Below are positions 26,664-33,855 of a stretch of 64,000 bases of DNA, one piece after another. The stretch covers positions 248,001 to 312,000 of the forward strand of contig NZ_JAUOZU010000001.1 of the NCBI RefSeq assembly GCF_030551875.1, given 5' to 3'. The stretch's first letter is position 1. Every line of letters starts with the position of its first letter. The notes beneath the pieces are model-generated. The model was not told the DNA's origin. It ran no database searches and was given only the letters and a program-made list of their open reading frames with translations. This stretch comes from Fluviirhizobium alvei. GTDB taxonomy: Bacteria; Pseudomonadota; Alphaproteobacteria; Rhizobiales; Rhizobiaceae. The position numbers and the translations under genes are program-made.

Positions 26664-27626
26664 ATGACGAGCATCAACACCAACACTTCGGCTATTGCCG
26701 CACTTGACACCCTGCGTTCGATCAACCAGTCGATGGAAAAGACGCAGAACCGCATTTCCAGTGGCTATCGCGTCGAAACCGCTTCCGACAACGCTGCCTA
26801 TTGGTCGATTGCCACGACCATGCGTTCGGACAACAAGGCTCTTTCGACCGTTCAGGATGCTCTCGGCCTCGGCGCTGCAAAGACGGACACCGCTTACACG
26901 GGTCTGAATTCGGCGATCGACGTCGTGACCGAAATCAAGGCCAAGCTGGTCGCTGCCCGCGAACCGGGCGTTGACAAGGAAAAGATCAATTCGGAACTGA
27001 CCGAGCTGAAGAACCAGCTGCAGTCGATCTCCGAATCCGCTTCCTTCTCGGGCGAAAACTGGCTCTATAACGACAGTACGACGGCGAACACCACCGTTGA
27101 AATGGTCGGCTCGTTCAACCGTGCTGCCGACAACACTGTTTCGGTTGGCGTGCTGAGCTTCAACACCGCTGACTCGACCCTGATCGACACCAACGATGCT
27201 GGCCTCGGCCTGCTGACCAAGGACGTGTCGGTTACCCAGCCGGATGGCACGACCACGACGACCGCGTCCTACTACCTGATCGATGCAAGCTCGACCACTG
27301 CAGCGACCGGGGATGCGATCGAACTGACCACCTCCACGACCGATGACACGATCGACGGCATGATCTCCGCCGTTGACTCGATGCTTTCGGACATGACTGA
27401 CGCCGCCGCAACCATCGGCTCGACCAACATGCGCATCGAGCTGCAGGACAGCTTTGTGGCCGACCTCATGGACGTGATCGACAAGGGCGTTGGCCGCCTG
27501 GTCGACGCCGACATGAACGAAGAATCGACCAAGCTGAAGGCTCTCCAAACCCAGCAGCAGCTCGGTATCCAGGCGCTTTCGATCGCCAACTCGAACTCCG
27601 ACAACGTGCTGGCGCTCTTCCGCTAA
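26664..27626 (+). CDS. flaA: Flagellin FlaA
   Basis: Filament subunit, 320 residues. The N-terminal D0/D1 helices (ISSGYRVETASDNAAYWSIA, about 33-52) and the C-terminal D0 (LKALQTQQQLGIQALSIANS, about 291-310, ending NVLALFR) are canonical. The central part (about 145-230) is Thr/Ala/Asp-rich and is the surface-exposed variable region. In rhizobia FlaA is the principal flagellin. AAGGGA before the ATG is the ribosome binding site. Codon use is strongly biased, consistent with high expression. Confidence 0.96.
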   Translation: MTSINTNTSAIAALDTLRSINQSMEKTQNRISSGYRVETASDNAAYWSIATTMRSDNKALSTVQDALGLGAAKTDTAYTGLNSAIDVVTEIKAKLVAAREPGVDKEKINSELTELKNQLQSISESASFSGENWLYNDSTTANTTVEMVGSFNRAADNTVSVGVLSFNTADSTLIDTNDAGLGLLTKDVSVTQPDGTTTTTASYYLIDASSTTAATGDAIELTTSTTDDTIDGMISAVDSMLSDMTDAAATIGSTNMRIELQDSFVADLMDVIDKGVGRLVDADMNEESTKLKALQTQQQLGIQALSIANSNSDNVLALFR

Positions 27627-27655
27627 GCACAGGGTCAATCCTGACGAACATGAGG

Positions 27656-27683
27656 CCGCCCGGTTTGACCGGGCGGTTTTTTT
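27656..27683 (+). terminator. Rho-independent terminator after flaA
   Basis: Perfect 8-bp stem CCGCCCGG/CCGGGCGG, 5-base loop, then seven T residues. It makes flaA a single-gene unit. Confidence 0.93.
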
Positions 27684-27741
27684 GTTTGTTTTCAATGGTT
27701 AAGAACTATGGATAAAAAAACTGATTATTTTTTCGAACCTC

Positions 27742-27760
27742 TTCAAGCTTCTTTAACCAT
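27742..27760 (+). promoter_or_regulatory. Degenerate CtrA-type box upstream of flaB
   Basis: TTCA-AGCTTCT-TTAACCAT: the right half is the full TTAACCAT core of CtrA sites, the left half has one mismatch. It lies about 143 bases before the flaB ATG in an AT-rich stretch. Confidence 0.3.
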
Positions 27761-27818
27761 GGGGGTGTTTAGTTGGCGTCATAGAAACGGACGGGCTGAC
27801 TGGAAAAAACGTCAGCTG

Positions 27819-27863
27819 GCATGATGGCCATCCGCCGTTGCCGGTAACTGCATCCCGGAATGT
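27819..27863 (+). promoter_or_regulatory. Conserved three-block element upstream of flaB
   Basis: GCATGA (27819), TTGCCGG (27838) and CCGGAATGT (27855), the same arrangement as before flaA and flaC. The downstream TGTCCCT (27861-27867) can pair with AGGGGCA (27888-27894, one G-U) near the ribosome binding site, echoing the flaA leader. Confidence 0.6.
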
Positions 27864-27902
27864 CCCTTAATAGTAATCCCGTGCAAGAGGGGCAGGACCA
27901 CC

Positions 27903-28865
27903 ATGACGAGCATTATGACGAATACCGCTGCAATGGGCGCACTCGATACCCTGCGCAGCATCAACCAGTCGATGGAAAAGACCCAGAACCACGTTTCGTC
28001 GGGCTACCGTGTCGAAAGCGCTTCTGACAATGCCGCCTACTGGTCGATTGCCACGACCATGCGTTCGGACAACAAGGCCCTTTCGGCTGTTCAGGACGCT
28101 CTCGGCCTCGGCGCTGCCAAGACGGACACCGCTTACACGGGTCTGAATTCGGCGATCGACGTTGTGTCCGAAATCAAGGCCAAGCTGGTCGCTGCCCGCG
28201 AACCGGGTGTTGACAAGGAAAAGATCAATTCGGAACTGACCGAGCTGAAGAACCAGCTGGTTTCCATCTCCGAATCCGCTTCCTTCTCGGGCGAAAACTG
28301 GCTCTACAACGACAGCGCCACCGCAAACGGCACCGTTGAAATGGTCGGCTCCTTCAACCGTGCTGCCGACAACACCGTGTCCGTCGGTATCCTCCAGTTC
28401 GATACGGCCTCTTCGACCCTGATCGACACCAACGATGCAAGCCTCGGCACGCTGACTGCCGATGTGACCGTCACTCAGCCGAACGGTACCACCACGACGA
28501 CCGCTTCCTATTACCTGCTCGACGTCACCTCGACAACTGCCGCTACCGGTACCGCGATCGAACTGTCGACCTCGACGACTTCGGAAACCATCGACGGCAT
28601 GATCTCCGCCGTTGAATCGATGCTCTCGAGCATGACCGACGCCGCTGCAACCATCGGCTCGACCAACATGCGCATCGAGCTGCAGGACAGCTTCGTTGCT
28701 GACCTCATGGACGTGATCGACAAGGGCGTTGGCCGCCTCGTCGATGCCGACATGAACGAAGAATCGACCAAGCTGAAGGCTCTCCAGACCCAGCAGCAGC
28801 TCGGTATCCAGTCGCTCTCGATCGCGAACTCGAACTCCGAAAACGTCCTCTCGCTCTTCCGTTAA
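27903..28865 (+). CDS. flaB: Flagellin FlaB
   Basis: Second filament subunit, 320 residues, very close to FlaA at protein and DNA level in the first 150 and last 90 residues (for example GLGAAKTDTAYTGLNSAIDV and DLMDVIDKGVGRLVDADMNE are shared). The central surface region differs (SVGILQFDTASSTLIDTNDA). It has its own upstream element and its own terminator, so it is probably a separate transcription unit. Secondary flagellins in rhizobia assemble with FlaA into complex filaments. Confidence 0.95.
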   Translation: MTSIMTNTAAMGALDTLRSINQSMEKTQNHVSSGYRVESASDNAAYWSIATTMRSDNKALSAVQDALGLGAAKTDTAYTGLNSAIDVVSEIKAKLVAAREPGVDKEKINSELTELKNQLVSISESASFSGENWLYNDSATANGTVEMVGSFNRAADNTVSVGILQFDTASSTLIDTNDASLGTLTADVTVTQPNGTTTTTASYYLLDVTSTTAATGTAIELSTSTTSETIDGMISAVESMLSSMTDAAATIGSTNMRIELQDSFVADLMDVIDKGVGRLVDADMNEESTKLKALQTQQQLGIQSLSIANSNSENVLSLFR

Positions 28866-28893
28866 GAGCGAATCACCGGACCGTAAATCCAAG

Positions 28894-28932
28894 CCGCCGG
28901 CTGCTCCATGCAGCCGGCGGTTTTCTTTTTTT
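28894..28932 (+). terminator. Rho-independent terminator after flaB
   Basis: Perfect 10-bp stem CCGCCGGCTG/CAGCCGGCGG, 7-base loop, followed by TTTTCTTTTTTT. Confidence 0.93.
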
Positions 28933-29066
28933 CTATCGGTTTTTCGGCGAATTTGCGGAATCGCCTGGATCCCGAATCTATCGCATTGAAAAAAATGCCG
29001 GAAAAATTAATCGCTTATGTAGCGACATCTGTTTCTTTAATGTTGAATTAATTTTGTTTTTCCCAA

Positions 29067-29085
29067 TTAACCGTTGATTAACCAT
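29067..29085 (+). promoter_or_regulatory. CtrA-type box upstream of flaC
   Basis: TTAA-CCGTTGA-TTAACCAT: exact TTAA-N7-TTAA with the extended CCAT of strong CtrA sites. It lies about 135-150 bases before the flaC ATG, in an AT-rich gap. Read on the other strand it is GGTTAATCAACGGTTAA, nearly the same as the second box before rem. Confidence 0.5.
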
Positions 29086-29146
29086 AAGAGTTTACATACA
29101 TTAAAGGAAGGCAGACATGTCACCCAGGGCAAACAGGTGACTGAGC

Positions 29147-29189
29147 GCATGATGCGGTTCTGCCGTCGCCGGTTCAGACTCCGGAATGT
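29147..29189 (+). promoter_or_regulatory. Conserved three-block element upstream of flaC
   Basis: GCATGA (29147), TCGCCGG (29166) and CCGGAATGT (29181), ending 30 bases before the ATG. It is the third copy of the flagellin upstream element. Confidence 0.6.
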
Positions 29190-29218
29190 ATTTTGCACTC
29201 CTATCGGAGCCTATTCTG

Positions 29219-30181
29219 ATGACCAGTATCATGACCAATGCAGCCGCAATGGCGGCCCTGCAGACCCTTCGCGACATCAACAACAAGATGGATACGACGC
29301 AGCAGCGGATTTCCTCGGGCTACCGGGTCGAAACCGCATCCGACAACGCTGCTTACTGGTCCATCGCAACGACCATGCGTTCGGACAACAAGGCTCTGTC
29401 GACCGTGCAGGACGCACTCGGCCTCGGCGCTGCAAAGACGGACACCGCTTACACCGGTCTTGAATCCGCAATCGATGTTGTCACCGAAATCAAGGCCAAA
29501 CTGGTCGCTGCCCGCGAACCGGGTGTCGACAAGGTGAAGATCAACGAAGAACTGCGCGAGCTCAAGAACCAGCTGCAGTCGATCGCTGAATCGGCATCCT
29601 TCTCCGGCGAGAACTGGCTCTACAACGACACTGGCGTCCCGCCCACCACAGTCGAAATGGTCGGTTCCTTCAACCGCGCTTCTGATGGCACGGTTGCGGT
29701 TGAAACCCTCGAATTCGACACGTCGACGTCGACCCTTATTGATGCAGACGATGCACAGCTCGGCATTCTGACCGCTGATGTGACTGTCACCCAGCCGAAC
29801 GGTACCACCACGACAACCGCTTCCTACTTCCTCCTGGATGCCGGTTCGGCGACCGCGGCAACCGGTTCGGAAATCGTGCTCTCGGTTTCGACGAGCGATG
29901 ACAAGATCGACGGTATGATTTCCGCTGTGGATGCAATGCTCGGCACTCTGACCGATTCAGCGGCAACGCTCGGTTCGATCAACATGCGCATCGATATGCA
30001 GGACGACTTCGTCGCCACGTTGATGGACGTGATCGACAAGGGTATCGGCCGCCTGGTCGATGCTGACATGAACGAGGAATCCACGCGTCTCAAGGCCCTG
30101 CAGACCCAGCAGCAGCTGGGCATCCAGTCGCTGTCGATCGCGAATTCCAACGCAGAAAACATCCTCCAGCTCTTCAAGTAA
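29219..30181 (+). CDS. flaC: Flagellin FlaC (third flagellin)
   Basis: Third filament subunit, again 320 residues, and the most diverged of the three: the N-terminus reads AALQTLRDINNKMDTTQQRI and the C-terminal third has several substitutions (SINMRIDMQDDFVATLMDVI). ATG 29219 is preferred since GGAG lies nine bases upstream and MTSIMTN matches its paralogues; the open frame extends 11 codons further upstream. Naming as FlaC or FlaD cannot be settled from this window. Confidence 0.93.
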   Translation: MTSIMTNAAAMAALQTLRDINNKMDTTQQRISSGYRVETASDNAAYWSIATTMRSDNKALSTVQDALGLGAAKTDTAYTGLESAIDVVTEIKAKLVAAREPGVDKVKINEELRELKNQLQSIAESASFSGENWLYNDTGVPPTTVEMVGSFNRASDGTVAVETLEFDTSTSTLIDADDAQLGILTADVTVTQPNGTTTTTASYFLLDAGSATAATGSEIVLSVSTSDDKIDGMISAVDAMLGTLTDSAATLGSINMRIDMQDDFVATLMDVIDKGIGRLVDADMNEESTRLKALQTQQQLGIQSLSIANSNAENILQLFK

Positions 30182-30343
30182 GCGCTGGCTGAATCGCCGG
30201 GCGGCGGACCATGACTACCCGAAAAGGGGCCGCCGCTCGTGCTCGCAAGGCTGGTATCACACCGCCTCTGCCGAAATGAATCGGCCTCCCAACATCTATT
30301 GTTGTTTCCCCCGTGCTGCCGGTCATCGGCGCGGTTGGGCAAG

Positions 30344-30388
30344 GTTGGGCCGTGTTATTGCCCTGATGCGGCCCAACGCATTCATTTT
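30344..30388 (+). terminator. Possible terminator after flaC
   Basis: Perfect 9-bp stem GTTGGGCCG/CGGCCCAAC with a 16-base loop, followed by GCATTCATTTTCG. The T-tract is short and offset, so it is weaker than the terminators after flaA and flaB. The rest of the 293-base gap before the next gene shows nothing recognisable. Confidence 0.5.
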
Positions 30389-30474
30389 CGCGCAAGATTA
30401 GGCCGTTAGCCTTTCCTGCATGAAAATAGGCTTAGATCTATCTTTGCCTGACAAACGAAGCCGGGGCGAAACTT

Positions 30475-31122
30475 ATGAATGCCATGTTGGCTAAATATTT
30501 GAAAGATTTCAGTTCTCCGGAGCCGATCGTACCGGTCGAGAGAGAGATTCTGCCGAGCCTTTCCGGCAATGCTTTCCCTGAACTCGATTTCAGCCTGCCC
30601 GATACACCTACGATCGACCTCGACGCCGAACGCGAACTCGCGCGCGACGAAGGCTATCAGAAGGCCCGGCAGGAATTCCAGGCCGAGCAGAGCGAGATCC
30701 TCGATCGCATCCAGCGCCAGAACGAGGCCGATCTCGAAGAACTGCACGCGCGCCATGAAAATGAAACCGTTGCGGTTATCCACCAGCGCTTCCGCGAGAT
30801 GGCAGAAGCAATCAGCCAGAATGTGTCGGAGCAGGTTTTGAGAGTCATCCTGCCGCTGATCGAGCGTCGTTTCGCAGACAAGGCGGTGAAGGATCTCGCC
30901 GAACTGGTGCGTAAAACTTTGAGCGACACAAAGGCGACGACTGCAGTCGTGAAGGGCCCGGAATCGCTTTATCTCAAACTCAAGGATCTGTTGGGCCAGG
31001 AAGGCGCCGAAGTCCGCCATGTCCCGGCCGAAACCATCGATCTCACGGTGGAAATCAACGATACGATCCTCATGACGCGGCTTTCGAGCTGGTCGAGATC
31101 CCTATCTGAGGTGATGGAATGA
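30475..31122 (+). CDS. FliH-like flagellar export regulator
   Basis: A 215-residue cytoplasmic protein with a long charged coiled coil (about 45-110, YQKARQEFQAEQSEILDRIQ and on) followed by a conserved helical/beta domain (SEQVLRVILPLIERRFADKA to DTILMTRLSSW). This layout resembles FliH, the regulator of the FliI ATPase, and no other fliH is seen in the window. Its last four bases overlap motB (ATGA), and it would be first in the motBCD unit. The FliH assignment is by architecture, not by a diagnostic motif. Confidence 0.7.
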   Translation: MNAMLAKYLKDFSSPEPIVPVEREILPSLSGNAFPELDFSLPDTPTIDLDAERELARDEGYQKARQEFQAEQSEILDRIQRQNEADLEELHARHENETVAVIHQRFREMAEAISQNVSEQVLRVILPLIERRFADKAVKDLAELVRKTLSDTKATTAVVKGPESLYLKLKDLLGQEGAEVRHVPAETIDLTVEINDTILMTRLSSWSRSLSEVME

Positions 31123-32522
31123 GCGAAGGCGAAAGCCATCATCATGGCAAACACGAGATCATCATCATCAAGCGTCATGGCGGTGGTCATGACGGCGCCC
31201 ATGGTGGTGCCTGGAAGATTGCCTACGCCGACTTCATGACCGCCATGATGGCCTTCTTCCTCATCATGTGGCTGGTCAATGCCGCCAATGAGAAGACGAA
31301 GGCCGCCGTTGCCAGCTATTTCAATCCGATCAAGCTGACGGACACGAGTCCGCCTTCCGAAGGCATTCAGGATCCGAAGAAGGACAGCAAGCCGAAGAAG
31401 GAAGAGACGAAGGCGGAGTCGAAGGCTGAGGATACGGCGACGGAAGCCTCCGAGCAGAAAAGTGGTGATCTCGGCGAAAATGTCGGCCAGGAGGCGAAGT
31501 TCTCCGATGCCGATTACTTCGAGAACCCCTATGCCGTGATTGCAGAAATTGCCCAGGAAACCCAGGATCAGGCCAACGTCTCGATCAAGGGCGATGGCGG
31601 CGCGCAGGATGCAGGTCCGGGGACAGGTGCGGAAGGTGGCGAAGCCTATCGCGATCCCTTCGATCCGGATTTCTGGACCCAGCAGGTTGAGGTTTCGCGC
31701 ACGGCGCCCGCCAATCAGGGTGACACGCAGGCCGAAATCAGCGGTCTTCCGGGTGATGGTGCGATCGAAGGCGGTGAAAACACCGATTCTCCCTTCACCG
31801 GCGACAAGCCCTCGGGTGACAAATATTCCGGCGAGCAGGAGAGCGGCGACAAGATGCCTGGCGAAGGCCAGACAATCAAGGATGCGGTCGCTTCCAAGGA
31901 CGGCAAGACCGACGAGGAAAAGCTCGGCAAGACAGACAAGGACAAGGCCGGACACACAGACAAGGACAAATCCGGCAAGACGGACAAGGCAGAGAACGGC
32001 ACATCCGATCAGGCCAAGGATGGCAAGGATGTCGCCGAAAAGAAGCCGATGACGGCAGAAGAAAAGGCCGGCGAAATGCAGCGCGAACTGCGCAAGGCCA
32101 TTGCCGGCAAGGCCGGATATCTCGCCGAAGGTCTGATCGTCACCCCTGCCGAAGGGGGCTATCTCATCAGCATCTCGGATCAGATCAAGACACCGATGTT
32201 CAATGTCGGTTCTTCGGTTCCGACCAAGGAAACGGTCTATGCCGTCCAGCAGATCGCCAAGACGCTCAAGGAGAAATCTGGACAGATCGCCATTCGCGGT
32301 CACACCGATGCGAGGCCCTTCAAGAACAAGACTTATGACAACTGGCGCCTTTCGACCGATCGCGCACAGAGTGCCTACTTCATGCTGCTCAGCGGCGGTC
32401 TCGATGAAAAGCGCATTTCCCAGGTTTCCGGTTTTGCCGATCATCGCCTGAAGTTCCCGGACAAGCCTTTCGATGAAGGCAATCGCCGCATCGAAATTCT
32501 GATCCAGGGTCAGGGAGGCTGA
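31119..32522 (+). CDS. motB: Flagellar stator protein MotB with expanded linker
   Basis: Stator subunit that carries protons and anchors to peptidoglycan. It has a His-rich cytoplasmic start (HHHGKHEIIIIKRHGGGH) and a TM at about 39-60 with the essential proton-binding D38 at its start (YADFMTAMMAFFLIMW). A C-terminal OmpA/MotB domain at about 335-465 includes IAIRGHTDARPFKN and RAQSAYF. At 467 residues it is much longer than E. coli MotB (308); the extra length is a hydrophilic periplasmic linker (about 75-320) of Lys/Asp/Gly/Glu repeats. motC begins two bases after the stop. Confidence 0.94.
   Translation: MSEGESHHHGKHEIIIIKRHGGGHDGAHGGAWKIAYADFMTAMMAFFLIMWLVNAANEKTKAAVASYFNPIKLTDTSPPSEGIQDPKKDSKPKKEETKAESKAEDTATEASEQKSGDLGENVGQEAKFSDADYFENPYAVIAEIAQETQDQANVSIKGDGGAQDAGPGTGAEGGEAYRDPFDPDFWTQQVEVSRTAPANQGDTQAEISGLPGDGAIEGGENTDSPFTGDKPSGDKYSGEQESGDKMPGEGQTIKDAVASKDGKTDEEKLGKTDKDKAGHTDKDKSGKTDKAENGTSDQAKDGKDVAEKKPMTAEEKAGEMQRELRKAIAGKAGYLAEGLIVTPAEGGYLISISDQIKTPMFNVGSSVPTKETVYAVQQIAKTLKEKSGQIAIRGHTDARPFKNKTYDNWRLSTDRAQSAYFMLLSGGLDEKRISQVSGFADHRLKFPDKPFDEGNRRIEILIQGQGG
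31905..32024 (+). repeat. Five 24-bp tandem units inside motB
   Basis: Consecutive in-frame units of 24 bases encode KTDEEKLG, KTDKDKAG, HTDKDKSG, KTDKAENG and TSDQAKDG (residues about 263-302 of MotB). The middle three are closest to each other. The array lies in the periplasmic linker between the plug/TM region and the peptidoglycan-binding domain. Confidence 0.8.
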
Positions 32523-32523
32523 G

Positions 32524-33855
32524 ATGGCGATCCGACTGGTGCGCCGGGCTCTCAGCGTCGGCGCGCTATGCCTTGCAGTGATGCCATCGCTGGAAGCCCG
32601 GGCAGACGGAAGCCTGGGCGACAACCCGCCCTACAAGATGGTGCGTTCGCTGCAGAATATTCAGGATCAGGTGATTGCCGGTGATCTGAAGGCGCTGGAT
32701 ATGCAGCGCTTTCTGCTGGCCGAAATCGATCGCCGGTTGCGGGAAGTCGACATGAGCGTGTTCGAAGATACGCGCAATGTCGATGCCGCGCTGATCTACG
32801 CCATGAGCGGCGGTAATCCGGATGTTCTGGATGTGCTGGCCAACAAGGATATCCAGGGCAATTTCGACAATCGTGTCACGGCGGTTCTGCGGCGGTATCT
32901 CGCGGGCAAAGGTGCGACAGCGGCAAAGCAGTTGAAGGAAGTGGTGCCCGAATATCGCAACGAGGCGATCGGGCCCTATATCGCCCTTATCGGCGCCAAC
33001 GCCCTGATGGAGAAGGAAACCGACGTCGCACTCAAATATTTCGACTGGGCGCGTGTGGCGGCACCCGGCACGATCGTCGAGGAGGCGGCGCTCAGGCGGT
33101 CCCTGGCGATTACCGCCAAGAAGGGTGAGATCAAGAAATCGCTCGATTATGCGACGCGCTATGCCCGACGTTTCATGACGTCGCCCTACGCATCGCAGTT
33201 TGCCGACATCTTCGTTTCGATTGCCACCGATTCCAAGAGCAAGCTCACCCACGATGATATCCGGGCCATTCTGTCGATGATCGAGCGTCGGCGACAGCGC
33301 GAGATCTATTTAAGGCTTGCGCGACGTTCGGCGATCGATGGCAACAAGCCTCTGGCCGATTTTGCAGCCGAAGAGGCGCGTGGCTTATCGTTGCCGGAAG
33401 ACAAGGAACAGCTCGCGCTGGCCGAACTCTATTCCGGGCTTGTGAACCTGTCTGGCGGCAACATCAACAATGTGCTGGATCGACTGTCGAAGATCCCGGA
33501 TGCCGATCTGTCGGCCAAGGATCGCTTCTTGCGTGAGGCGGCGAAAGTGGTTGCAGACGAGGTGCTCCAGCCGCCTGACCAAGCCAGCCTGACGCAAGTC
33601 AGACGCACTATGGTCGACAAAGAATATCGGGACATGATGTCTCAGAAGATCATTGATGCCGGCAAAACGGCATCGATTTCTCCAAACACTCCCCCAAAAG
33701 GCGCCGACCCCGGCGCACTGGCCGAAGAGAAGCCTGAACCGAACCGTGAGGCTCTGGATCAGCGCTTGCAGGCAGCGGAAGGTTTTGTGAGCGCAGGGCG
33801 CTCCAAGTTGAAGGAAATCGATGCGCTGCTGTCGGATGAGGGCGGCGGAAAATGA
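32524..33855 (+). CDS. motC: Periplasmic motor protein MotC
   Basis: Exported protein of 443 residues that in S. meliloti associates with the MotB periplasmic part and helps set motor speed. The signal peptide is about 1-29 (AVMPSLEARA-DG). The rest is largely helical, with repeats reminiscent of TPR-like hairpins (DYATRYARRFMTSPYASQFA), and ends with a charged coiled coil (EALDQRLQAAEGFVSAGRSK). It is in the motB-motC-motD operon and overlaps motD by four bases. Confidence 0.92.
   Translation: MAIRLVRRALSVGALCLAVMPSLEARADGSLGDNPPYKMVRSLQNIQDQVIAGDLKALDMQRFLLAEIDRRLREVDMSVFEDTRNVDAALIYAMSGGNPDVLDVLANKDIQGNFDNRVTAVLRRYLAGKGATAAKQLKEVVPEYRNEAIGPYIALIGANALMEKETDVALKYFDWARVAAPGTIVEEAALRRSLAITAKKGEIKKSLDYATRYARRFMTSPYASQFADIFVSIATDSKSKLTHDDIRAILSMIERRRQREIYLRLARRSAIDGNKPLADFAAEEARGLSLPEDKEQLALAELYSGLVNLSGGNINNVLDRLSKIPDADLSAKDRFLREAAKVVADEVLQPPDQASLTQVRRTMVDKEYRDMMSQKIIDAGKTASISPNTPPKGADPGALAEEKPEPNREALDQRLQAAEGFVSAGRSKLKEIDALLSDEGGGK

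Larger units (their letters stand above)
28866..29218 (+). promoter_or_regulatory. Gap between flaB and flaC
   Basis: No gene seen. It contains the flaB terminator, a very AT-rich stretch of about 150 bases (28,980-29,105) with a CtrA-type box, the conserved flagellin element, and the flaC leader. In the leader, CTCC (29198-29201) and GGAG (29206-29209, the ribosome binding site) can form a small hairpin. Confidence 0.6.

Noticed and set aside
26601-28892. Long antisense frames opposite flaA and flaB (364 and 341 codons)
   Set aside because: They result from the strong codon bias of flagellin genes; the two look alike only because the flagellins are paralogues.
29074-29463. A 129-codon plus-strand frame across the start of flaC
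   Set aside because: It overlaps the flaC start in another frame, crosses the regulatory gap, and has no similarity.
30969-32624. A 551-codon minus-strand frame opposite motB, with Leu/Gly/Phe-rich hydrophobic repeats
   Set aside because: The apparent membrane-like repeats are the complement of the Lys/Asp/Gly linker codons of MotB.
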